Positions 20,956-31,564 of a stretch of 64,000 nt of DNA are shown piece by piece. A program made the translations under genes and the position numbers. Source of the stretch: Symsagittifera roscoffensis (Eukaryota > Xenacoelomorpha > Acoela > Convolutidae); assembly GCF_963678635.1 (NCBI RefSeq), contig NC_087068.1:9060027-9124026 (forward strand), in the 5' to 3' direction. Every line of letters starts with the position of its first letter. Position 1 is the first letter of the stretch. The notes beneath the pieces were generated by a model. The model was not told the origin of the DNA. It ran no database searches and saw only the letters and a list, made by a program, of their open reading frames with translations.

Positions 20956-21009
20956 TAGCCTAGTGGATAGAAAAAATGTACATCAATCAGAAGAGCGTGG
21001 GTTCGAGCC
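20956..21009 (+). repeat. tRNA-derived SINE head or tRNA pseudogene
   Basis: An A box TAGCCTAGTGG (20956-20966) and a B box GGTTCGAGCCC (20999-21009) have the right order and spacing for an internal RNA polymerase III promoter, and the T arm GTGGG/CCCAC can pair. The flanking bases do not form an acceptor stem (AGGGCTG against CAGGAGA), so this is not a functional tRNA. The body after 21010 is AT-rich and its end is not clear. Confidence 0.7.
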
Positions 21010-21299
21010 CCACCAGGAGAATTTTTCTAGCTTTAAATAGCCTAGATTTAGCTAATTTCTGATCAGAATTAGGATAAGAAATAAAGTATTTAAAGAAAAT
21101 CCATGCTTTATTTAAACAGTTCAAAAAGATATTCTTACCAGAAATTAGTTTAGTTACAAAGTATTTCAGGTGAGAAATAAAAATTTTTCTCGGTACGGGT
21201 GTTGCTCTCACCCTTGGATTATGTTGACATATCAGTCTACTAAAAATAATTAACTGCTCTGAATGTTCGTTCTGGTTTAGTCGATCGACTTTCTTTGTT

Positions 21300-22080
21300 G
21301 AAATATCACACTTGCGTCCTTGTTCTCTCCAGAATTTATAGCGATAAAAACCAAGGTTTGAACATATGAATTTTCTGGAGAACGAAGAACAGCTTGTGAA
21401 AAAAGTTAAAGATCAAAACAATTTTCACAATATTTTCAGACGCTGTTTTAAATTTGATTTTTAATACTTTCAAGTAGCGCACTTTTTAACAATCATTTTT
21501 GTTTTTAAATTTATAGCAGTTCATTACACTACACTTTGTTGACTTGTAATTTTCAAGTTTTGCGGTTAATTTACATTTAGAATGAAAGGTTCTCAATCAG
21601 CCAGCTACCCGAAACCTATCTAACTCAAACCCAAACGAGAAAAAAAATATGGTCTACCGACCCGGACAGGAGTAGTCCTGGATATGAGAGCTGACCCGAT
21701 TGACCTTTGAGCTCTCGCCCCTTCTTGCTCTGTTGGCGGGGGGGGGGCGAGGATATTCTCTCTAGAAATCATAGCGATAATAAGCAAGGTATTAATTTAT
21801 AAAATTTTGGTGAACGAAGAACAGTGTGTAAAAAGAGTAAGAAAAAACCTGAAAGGTTGAAGCATAGCTCACAAGTATTTCAGACGCTGATTTAATTTTG
21901 GTGTATTAATATTTTTTTTCGCGTTCTTCATGACATTCAATTCTGCTTTTAAAAACTAAAATTTAAGGGAGTTCGTTATTCGTTGTTGTAAATTCCTATG
22001 ATTATGGATAATTTATGTATGAAATGAATTGTTGCACATCAGCCAGCTACCCAAAACCGATCTACTTCAAACGAGGCAGA
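21300..22080. repeat. diverged tandem duplication, ~430 bp units
   Basis: 21326-21640 and 21755-22070 share ordered blocks: a TAGCGATAA block near the start, GAACGAAGAACAG, TTTCAGACGCTG and CAGCCAGCTACCC. The copies have many differences and indels. A run of nine G lies between them (~21738). No coding frame. Confidence 0.6.
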
Positions 22081-22800
22081 AATAGTTCCTTGTTTACTAG
22101 AACGTGCCTTGTAAAGTAATCTTATTTTGAAGCTTATTAACACCTACTTTAACCACAGTCTCTTGAACTAGTCTCAATTAAAAACTCTTCTTTTAAATTT
22201 CGTTGTTAGAATAATTGTCTAATGAGCCTGATTATCAGAATTTTTCTGGAGAACTATTGACAACATTTTTTTCTTGCTTTGCTTTTAAATCTGTGGTCGA
22301 AACGTTTTTCGTCACATGTTGCTCTCACCTTGTTGTCATCTGTTCTCAAAAGTTTGAACTTCATTTTGCATCCAAAAACTGGCAATTTCACGCAAACATA
22401 CAAACAATATGATGTCATTTTCTTTTTTTCACAAAACGAACCATCAGACACCGCTCGCTAAATTGCTACTTACAATAGTAAAAAGCCAGACACCTTTATA
22501 CCTTTACTTAAGTTATACAGAAAAAGCAAGCTCCAAAAACCTTAGTTATCATTGAAAATTTATCATGTAGAAAAGGTGCAGTTCTTTGTTTTGAGTTAAT
22601 GATCCGATTATTTCACAAAAGAGGGGAAAGGGTCTTCTGAACCATCTCCCGAACCCCCATCCTATCGACTTAAGTATCTCCACCCCTATAAAAAAAAATT
22701 CAGTAAATTCACACTAGAGCTTGTATTGATAATTTGAACTTTGCTGCATTTTGATTGGTCAAAAATTCGGATAATTTAATCTACTTAACAATTTTGCCCG
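22081..22800. other. AT-rich stretch, no gene seen
   Basis: Overlapping ORFs of 60-65 codons on both strands at 22215-22460 have no domain and reflect composition. No repeat ends were recognised. Confidence 0.5.
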
Positions 22801-22804
22801 ATCT

Positions 22805-22960
22805 TGAAAGGGGGAGGTTATTAAGTAGATCCGGGGAAAAACTATGAACTAGCCTGTTTTTTTATCCAATTTTGACAACTTCAAAAAAAATTCGCAGGAT
22901 TAAACTGCAGAATTAAATTTATCAAAAACCTTTTAACCGTGAACCGTCACCTTTTTTTTC
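22805..22960 (+). repeat. dispersed repeat copy (inverted partner at 63.7 kb)
   Basis: Shares with the reverse complement of 63725-63890 the ordered blocks ACTATG(G/A)A(T/C)TAGCCTGTTTTTT, TTTTGACAA, ATTAAACTG and CCGTGAACCGTCACC/ATGAACCGTCACC. Function and family are unknown. Confidence 0.6.
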
Positions 22961-23044
22961 TACAGTTTATTAACCATTTCAGTCTTTTCAATTGTTTTTT
23001 TTATTTTTTGTTCTTTTTTTCAAAATTTGATTGCAAAAAAGCCC

Positions 23045-23066
23045 GGTCGCACTAGTATGTGCGACC
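23045..23066. repeat. GC-rich hairpin in AT-rich DNA
   Basis: GGTCGCAC and GTGCGACC form an 8-bp perfect stem around TAGTAT. It may be the end or a remnant of an element; nothing nearby explains it. Confidence 0.5.
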
Positions 23067-23109
23067 TGCGCAGCAATCAATTTTTTTAAAAATTTTTCAA
23101 TGCAGTTTT

Positions 23110-25200
23110 TAACCGTCATATTAAGGCTACAGCAAGTTCTTTGCATTTCAAGAAAATTTTATATTTGGGTCTGAAGAAAAATCACAAAAGCTAGCTTGGG
23201 GGAATGGAAAATATATGCTTTTATTTGCATCACTCGATCCGATCCGTTCAGTAGTCATTAAAAAGTTTTCTTGAGGACGAATGCAAGCGCGGACCAACAT
23301 TGCAAAATTTATCCGAAAAAAAGGCGATTTATGAAATTTAGCTATTAAAATTTGATTATTTTTATTGAGAATATTCTGAATTCGTTTTTTTTGTATTAAA
23401 GACACTATTTATTTGGCAAGTTGAAGTTTACTAATTGGTTTCCAGCCCTCTGATATCTTGACAGGCAATCAGAACTAAGCTGGCATTATCTATCTGGTTA
23501 TGCAAGCATAAATAATTCAACGCAGAACTCTCTTTTGCTCTTCTTTTGAACTCTAAACTCTGATAAAATTTGCAAGGCTGTCAAATAAAAAGTTCCATGA
23601 ATCGTTTGAACAAATTTTTTCAAGCAGAATTTATTCCGAAATTCATTAATTAAGATCTTTTATCCACGAGGGATAGGACCAACATACGAGCTGAAATGAA
23701 TAACAGGTGCAGTTTAAATTTTTTAAACAAGTTTTTTCTCAAGTTTTGCTCATAAGTTTATTCCAAATTATTTTTTCCAGCCTGTTTTTAATATAAAAAG
23801 TTGCATAAACTTGTCTTTTCTTGCAGCGGATAGAATTAGAACGAGAAATTATAGGAAACGAAATTAATAAACTAATGGGAAAATTTGACAGATAACCTTG
23901 TAGTCGCGACGTGAATCAACCAAAAAAATCCGAATATTATCCAGCTACTAAAAAAAATGTCTTACTTTTCCTTTTATTTTGGCCTAATTTACTATGAAGG
24001 TGTGTTTAAAAATTCACTGACAGTACATGCTAATGGTTCAATTTTTTTACTCGCAATGCAATCAATTTAAACGTCTCGAGGGAAATTTGGCCTTCAAGTT
24101 TCCTTGAATTTTAGATCAAGAGGCCAATAGTAATTTTAAGTCCGATAAAATTGGCAAATTTGATCTTCTGTAGAGTCTTTTGAGAATTATTTGGAAGGGC
24201 TTACTTTATGGAAAATTTGAAAAATTCAAATTGGTCTAATTTGAAAAGAAGTCTTAAAAGCTGATCAAATAAAGTGCGATATATAAATTTCCGATATGTC
24301 AGAATTGATCTCAATTTATGTATAGCAAAGAAATCCTAGTTATTAGTATTCATACCCTGTCTACTTTTATCTGATTTCGTTTATTGATTTTAAACTTTCA
24401 AACTTATTTAAATCAGTTTTTTATATTCCAATTTTGTGTCAATTTTGGCAGGTATTCGCCGAGAAAAGGTAAGTCAGCCTAAAAAACGTCACCAAAAATT
24501 GTCTCCAGCCCTTGTTTCCTATTTCTTAATTTCATCCTATAAATTGTAAGCTATGCAAAACTATTTTTTAAATCAACCTTTTAGGCTGATGTTGGATTTA
24601 ACCTTCCAAAATTTTTTTTTGATTAAAATCCCATTAAATTTCAACGACTATTCTGGACTTCTTAATACATTTTGTTCTCTTCTTTTTGGACAAATTGAGC
24701 CATATCCCTTACTCGTTTCGACAAATTGAGACATCTATGCCAAGCAAAATTTATTTCCAGCTCAACCCATATTTTTCTTTTTGATGTTCCTGCCAGCTTT
24801 GAGAAAGAAAACAATCATTGATTGTTTCGTTAAAAACATTGATAGTTTTTTTACTGCAACTTACTTGTCAATTTAAGCAACAATTCTGTGCAAGGTACTT
24901 CCCATCAAATGAAAGTGTTGCTCAAATGTATGGCTTGTGCCGATACACAATGAGCTCTGACTTAACAAGCCTTAACACGTTTTTGTTCGATGAGTTGAAA
25001 ACTTGAATTGGGTATGAATTGATTAATAATTTTTTTTTCGTTTTTTTTGTACCATATTAGAGCTTTTGCAATCCCCATCACATTGAATTATTAATTCGTA
25101 TCTTTTCTAGCGTAATAGTAATAGATGCAACTTATAGGCTAGCTAAGAAGCCATCCACTCATAATTTTTTCTACATTAAATGAGTTGCCAGAATCAGATT
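23110..25200. other. AT-rich intergenic stretch, no gene seen
   Basis: No domain-bearing frame, terminal repeats or RNA gene were recognised. ORFs at 23148-23405 and 24818-25006 are short and of background composition. Confidence 0.5.
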
Positions 25201-25201
25201 C

Positions 25202-27716
25202 TTGTTAAGCGGCGCATTGGGTATTTGTTAATTTTTATGATTTATTTTTGGTCGCCATCTGAATTGCTTTCTGTGTGAAAATCTTCTCGTTGTCGATAAA
25301 ATGGAATTTGATTGGAAGAATAGTTCTTTGATTAGAGTTTTTCACTAGGGACAAGATATACAACTCATATGCAGTCTTCTGAATTATAAATTTTGGGCTG
25401 CTGCAAAAAATGGCCACTTGATTGTTTTTGTCAAATTAATAGAAATCTGATGAAACATGAGAACAGACCCTCAGTGTTTGTATTTTACTGCTTATAAAAT
25501 CATAATGAAAGTATTTTAATCGCATTCTAAGTCATGTACTAAGCCATATGTACACTGCTTTCTTTACTGTACCGTATTGACAAGAAATGGATTGCAATCG
25601 ATTTTATTTAGATAATGTAGCAAAGACCTAAAACAAATTTATTTTCATTTATATTAAATCGACTAGTTTGATACGAAAATGTAGCTAAAATTTTTTTCGT
25701 ATCTAAATGGGCTAGCGTAAATCAGTTTTCATATGGTAGAATATCTGAAGAAATATCGATTTATTGTTCCGACTTTCGATACGAAAGTAACGGAATATTT
25801 GTGCTCGGGGTGGGTTTTTTTTCTTTAGACAAATTTCGACTTTTTAACTAGCCATTTTTGACGGAATTTTTTTATATCATTCAAAAAGTATTGTTGTCCT
25901 GAGCTTAAATTTGAAAGGATATTTTACCTGTGATCATTTTTCGTAAAGTTATGAGGGTTTAAAGATTGCCATTTTGGCCATTTTGACCAATTTGGGACAA
26001 TTAACGCGCGATATAATTCGCGCTATTAGCGCGTAAGCGGAGATTTAATCCGTCTTATAAATCGTTCCAAATTAGTTGAACGAAGCTTATTTGCCATAAG
26101 TGATTTGTTACAAGGAACGAAATTTCTCTTTTTGTACTTTATATGGCGTGTGGGGGGATGATTTTTATTAAAAAAACTTTCAAAATTTAGAAAAAAAAAT
26201 TTTCATTTAACTTTTTTTATGTTATTACTGCTGCTCCATAAACCTTAAAAGGCAGTCGGAACATTCAGGGCTTCACCCTGATACGAGCAGTCTTGTTTTC
26301 ATTTTAAAGTCAAGGTAGACAATGCTGGGTCTAATGAATTTGAAGAGTTTGTTTCGGTGGCATCGGGAAAATTGGAGAACGCTAGGATTTGATTATGATA
26401 CACGAATCCTGAGCATCCAAGCCTCTCAAGATAATATCTCTCCAGACTTTAATTACCTCAATGGTATAATTTATCTTCCATTCAGTAGAGTTGAACTATA
26501 ACTATTTTTAGTTGGCCTCCACTTTTTAATTCCAACAACCTTACCACCTCACCCCATGGAAAAAACTAGCAAACGAATAAAACTAGAACGGCAAATGTTT
26601 TTTGTTATCATTGATCCGAAAATAAACAAGAAATTTTTTTTCAAATTTGATTTCTTACTTTCGTTTCCAGATGTGTGTAGTGTCTAAAAATGATTAATTT
26701 TACTTTTGAAATTAAAAGTTGAAATGCTTTGAAAAAATTGCTTATGTGAATCGGATGATGAAACCCAATTGTGATGTGAATAGGGAAAAGTTGTTGAAAT
26801 GTTTCTTCAACTTTCAATGTCTTAAATTACCAAGAACTCCCGCAGCAGCTTCTAGAACACTCTTGTCCTTTTTACAGCATTTTTCTCATGTTCGGCCAAC
26901 GTTACAAAACTAAACGTCGGATCTTGTTTGTCTCACTTATCATTATAAAACTATTTCAATGGTGATCGAACCCAAACTCCAGGGTCGAATTTCATTCTTA
27001 AGAGGCAGAAAAGTTTCGGTTTTTGTCGAGCAATTAATGATCTACAATTAAGTAATTGATCAAGATTCTGTATTCTGAAAGTTAATTGAGCTAATAGAGT
27101 GCTGATAAGCTAATAAGTTTTGAAGCTTGAACTGAATCTGACTCATTTTTTTATGTTTAGATGTTTAGATAAGCTGCTTAAAACTATCATTTGTGTTATT
27201 CGATCCAAAAAAAAATCGAAAACTCGTTTTACAGGCTAATTCAATTTTTTTTCTGCAACGTACACATTGTTGTGGCCATTTTTGATCCAACCACTGACAA
27301 TGGGAAAAGTTTTGTGCTCGTGTGGGTCTTAGTTTTTTTTGTTTTTTTTTCGCCCAAAAACAATCACCATGAATAATCATCGGAATTTCAAGAAAAGATA
27401 AATCATTTTAAGGTGTGATTCAATTTAGATTGTTACGATTTTCCAAATAATCCCATTGTCGAGAAAAACCGGCTGACAGTTTTTGAGTTTTGAACTTAAT
27501 TGTAGCGATTAAAGCGATCGAGCAAAGCGATATGATAACGTTCGTTAAGTTGGTCATTTAGGTTATAAGAAATTGATTTTTCGAAAATAAAAATTGTTTC
27601 GGAAAATTTTTTAACCCTTCCTTGGTAATGAAATTTTCTTAAAAAATTTGAAACTTTTCTGTTTAAAAAAACTACAAAAACTTTATAAAATTTGCCAGAG
27701 TTTCCAAAACCATATT
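25202..27716. repeat. tandem duplication unit A (with insertion)
   Basis: Aligns over its length with 27718-29640 (unit B). Shared ordered blocks include ACAAGATATACAACTCATATGC/GATAAGATATACAACTCATATGC, AAGTAGCTA.AA...TATCTAAATGGGCTA, GTGCTGGGTCTAATGA/GC, AGAACGGCAAATGTTTTTT and ATAATCATCGGAATTTCAAG. Unit A holds an additional Helentron-like element at 25765-26297. The end block also occurs near 40245-40345 and inverted near 44880-44965, so the unit includes a dispersed repeat. No protein is encoded. Confidence 0.75.
25765..26297 (+). mobile_element. Helentron-like non-autonomous element (HINE), copy 1
   Basis: 533 bp. The left end begins TGTTCCGACT followed by a hairpin CTTTCG-ATA-CGAAAG. 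Near the right end AGTCGGAACA (the exact inverse of the left terminus) sits inside, followed by a hairpin at CAGGGC-TTCA-CCCTG and the end ATACGAGCAGTCTTGTT. This asymmetric inverted repeat plus 3' hairpin is the hallmark of Helentron-associated elements. The interior has a CGCGC-rich palindromic block (GCGCGATATA...CGCGC). There is no target duplication, and the insertion is missing from the sister duplicate at ~28220. Confidence 0.78.
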
Positions 27717-27717
27717 C

Positions 27718-29640
27718 CTGTTAAGCATTGGGTCACTTAATACTTATGAATTATTTTTGGTCGTAATCTGACTTGCTTTTTTGTGTAAAAATCTTGTCGT
27801 TGTCGACAAAAAATGGAGTTTGATTGAAAAATTCATTCTATGATTAGATTTTTTCAGTACGGATAAGATATACAACTCATATGCAGTCTTCTGAATTGTC
27901 AATAATGGGCTTCTGAAAAAATCGGCCATTTGATTGTTTTTGTTAAATGCATTGAAATCTGATAGAACAAGAAGCCAGACTTCAGATGTTTGTTTTTGAT
28001 TGAGTATCAAATCATACCGAAATTATAATGAAATGACAAAAAATGGATTGCGATCACTTTTATTCAGATAATGCAGCAAAGACCTAGAAAAAATGGTTTG
28101 CATCTATTTAAAATCGACCTAGTTTGATACGAAAAAGTAGCTAGAAGTCATTTACGTATCTAAATGGGCTATCGTAAATCGATGCTCATACAGTAGATTA
28201 TCTGTAGAAATATCGATTTAAATTGATTTCAATCTCAAGGTAGTCAGTGCTGGGTCTAATGAGTTTCAAACGTCTATTTCGGTGGCATCAAGACAAAATG
28301 GAGACTGCTAGGATCTGATTATGATACACGAGCCTTCAACTCCAAAGCCTCTCAAGGCATCTCAAAACTTTTATATTCGAGCCCTCAACTTCCAATCATT
28401 TTAAGATAATATCTCCACAGACTTTATTTACATCAATGGTATAACTAATTTCCGTTCAGTTGTTGAGCTATAGCTAACTTTAGTTGGTCCTTCTTTTTTT
28501 AAATTTCAACATCCCTACCTCCTCATCCTATGGAAAAAACTAGAAAATGAATAAAACTAGAACGGCAAATGTTTTTTTTATCATCGGTCCAAAAAACTTG
28601 AAAATTTTTTTATTCAAACTTGGTTTCTTAATTTCATTTCCAGGTGCGTTTAGTCTAAAGATGGTTAATTTTTCTTTTGAAATGAGAAGTTGAAAAGTGT
28701 TTTTATTAAATAGAATTACAAAGATTTCTCTCAGTCGCTCATACAATTTTCTTGACCCATTAACAGCATTTCTTGATGTTACGAAATGTTTCAAATATAA
28801 ATTGGAATTGGGCATTTTAAAGATTTTTAATTAAAGTTTTAATACAGCATTTTGTATTATGGAAGTTAATACAGCTCTTAGAGTAAAATTATTGAAGCTT
28901 CAACTGAAGCGTTTCACCAACTGATTTAGCTAACTAAACATTTAGACGAATTGCTTTAAAAATTAATCAAAACTGTAGATATACTTCTTCAATAATTAGT
29001 TTTTTGTTGTTTCGATATTTGTTTCGAAGTTAAATGAAGAAATTTTGCCTTTTTTCTCTGCTAAAAAATATTCATGGGGGTCAAGAGTGATATCATATTA
29101 TAGCCTTACTAGTAATAGTTCGTTTTCCAAAAAAGTCAAAGTTTTTCTAAAAAGTGTTCAGAAAACTGGTCTGAACGTTTTCGTTTTACAGACTAATTGA
29201 ACCTCGAAATTTTCCATTGATGCTTTCAATTTACTTACACATTACAATGATCCTTAAAATTTATTTTAACCATTTTCCATTAGGGTGTATTTTAGTTTTT
29301 TTTAACGCAAAATCAAGTACAACTAATAATCATCGGAATTTCAAGTGATATATTATAGTAAAGCGTGATTCAGTCTAGATTTGAGCATCATTCAAAAGTT
29401 TTCAAAAATTCCTATTGTCAAAAAAATTGGTTTGAAGCTTTGTGGTCTTAAGCTAACTTCGAGCGACTAAAATAATCTGTTAAAGCGATGAAAATGTTCA
29501 TTAACATAGTCATTTATGCTATAAAATGATTTTTCAAAAAAAAACTAGTTCACGAAGGTTCATTTATTGCTTCCTTGGCTATCAAATTTCTAAGTTTTTT
29601 TAGTAAAAAAATTAGAGAAAAAAATGAAGCCCATATTTTC
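27718..29640. repeat. tandem duplication unit B (empty site)
   Basis: Diverged copy of 25202-27716. At 28211-28235 the sequence passes from ATATCGATTTA directly into TTTCAATCTCAAGGTAG where unit A carries the 533-bp element. Short ORFs here have no domain. Confidence 0.75.
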
Positions 29641-29917
29641 GTGCTACTTAAACAGCCACCTGCTATCTTTTTTTTAAATTTGGAAACCTTGGTATGAATT
29701 TTAAATTAAATAAAGCACAGCAATGAAGTTTGTATGAATCTCACTCTTTCTTCGTGTTTTCTTTTGATATTCCTTTCTATTCCATAATTACATCAAGATT
29801 TAGAAATTTAGTTGCATTATTTGCAAAAATTTAACCATAATTAATTGCAAAAATGGAAGTTTTGATGGGTGTTTTTACTATAGTTTTCATGATTTTTAAA
29901 ATAAATAAATCTGAGTT

Positions 29918-30306
29918 GGGGGCGTTCAACAGTGCCGAAGGACAACAGTGCCGAAAAAAGCGGGAAAATTTTAGAATAATTTCAACGCATTTTCTAAAGA
30001 GCGAGAAATTACTGACGCTAATTATCAAAGAAAATCAATCCAATTTCGGCGCCAAAATTGTCTGCAACTGCAAATTAAACAATTATTTTGGCGCCAAAAC
30101 GTCTAAATTGCAAATTTTCTCTCCCAAAATCTTTAATTGCCACTTGAGATTGTAAATGTTCGCCGTTTAATTTTTGATTGCCGCACTTAATATGTTGAAA
30201 TTTATTCAAATTTTCGGCACTGTTGAACAAAGTGCTCTTTTTCGGCACTGTTGAACAAAGTTTTCATTTTCGGCACTGTTGTACTTTGGCACTGTTGTAC
30301 TGCCCC
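29918..30306. mobile_element. MITE with 8-bp target duplication
   Basis: 389 bp. Left end GGGGGCGTTCAACAGTGCCG and right end, read inverted, GGGGCAGTACAACAGTGCCA. Inside each end the motif CAACAGTGCCGAA is repeated in tandem, twice on the left and four times (one variant) on the right. Flanks TCTGAGTT (29910-29917) and TTTGAGTT (30307-30314) match at 7 of 8 positions, an 8-bp target duplication as made by hAT-type transposases. Confidence 0.75.
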
Positions 30307-30515
30307 TTTGAGTTTCAACAACTTTTGTCGAAATTTTTCTTCGAATGATTTTCAAATGAAAATTTTAATTTGGCCGCTGTCAGGCCGGTGTGGTTCCAAA
30401 TTACTTGAGCCTTTTTCAAGATTTTTGGGTTGTTTGTTCTTTCACCGATTATTTTCCAATATATTTTTTCTTTGCATTATTGTTTTTCCAAATGCAAGGT
30501 TTCTGATCATCATTA

Positions 30516-31564
30516 TTATTTTTCTCGGACTGCAAACACGCGGTTTCCGTCGTGAAATATTTGTGAAAAGATTTTCTTCGAGGTGAAAATTATAATTAAT
30601 GCGCAAATTGTTTTCACGGGTTGTCCTGGCATAATGGAATTCGCAGAATCCGAGTCTTTGTTCTTTCGAGCTGCAGTTCTGAAGTTTTCGGCACATTTAA
30701 TGTTCTTCAAATTGCACGTATCGAACTCAACCCCATAATTTTTGTACAAACTTTTTTGAATTTTGCAAAAGTCTGCATTACTGAAAAGGGTTTCCTTAGT
30801 AGCGCGTTTTTCTCTGGGTGCATTTTTTGTTTGTCTCCTTTCTTTGTTACTTTTATTGGAAATATCAAAAGTTACAGGATTGTCGAAAATGCAAAAAGTG
30901 AACGCCTTTCCAACATTAGTGCTTCGTTTTTGTCGCACATTGTTTTCGTCGTCGCCGCTAACGGCATCTTTTGAATCGACGTGCGTTTTGGGCAAATTGT
31001 TTTCTGTAACAGAAACCTGTTTTTTCTTATCGGGCGCCTTGGGTTTATTTACTTTTGCCTCTGGCGCGCCGGGGGGTTTATTGGAGTCCAAAGTAAGCTT
31101 GTCGGGTTGAACATAATTTGAATTAGACGCTTCGGATTGATTAGAGTTCAAATTAAGCGTGCCGGATCGGTCAGAATTCGAAATAGGCGCTCCTGGTTTT
31201 TTCGGGTTCGGACTAGGCTTGTCGGATTGTCCAGGGTTTGAAGGAGGCGTTTCTGGTTCATTGGGATAATCAGGATCCGACGAATACGATTCAATACTCC
31301 AAGGAGCCTTGTCGGGTGCTGGTAATGGAAGTTTTTCTTCAGGTGAATAATCACTGTTTTTGTCTGGCTTTTTCACAGGCTTAGACGGCTCATCTTTCGA
31401 AATTGTTTTCTCTACTTTACCGTGGATACAGTACATAAGATTATTCTGCTTCGCAGCGAGGAGGAGAAATCTGTTCTTTTCCGGCTTGAGAGTTATGTTT
31501 CCACATTTGCCCTCCTCCTGGCTATCGCCCGGGTACTCGTACTTTTCAGCGTCCTTGACCCAAA
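30516..31564 (-). CDS. exon 3 of the secreted proprotein gene
   Basis: 349 codons. It starts after ATATTTTTCAG and has Cys at codons near the start (GKCGNIT; MYCIHGK), followed by a minisatellite-like coding stretch (31080-31270) with units resembling SNPGQSDKPSPNPKKPGAP. Two dibasic cleavage sites follow, then five further cysteines (FTFCIF, DFCKI, DTCNL, IKCAE, TICAL). Confidence 0.65.

Noticed and set aside
20948-21025. Functional tRNA gene.
   Set aside because: The acceptor stem does not pair, and the anticodon arm cannot be formed convincingly.
21733-21750. G run as a possible regulatory or CRISPR-type feature.
   Set aside because: A simple homopolymer; there are no repeat-spacer arrays anywhere, and the window is eukaryotic.
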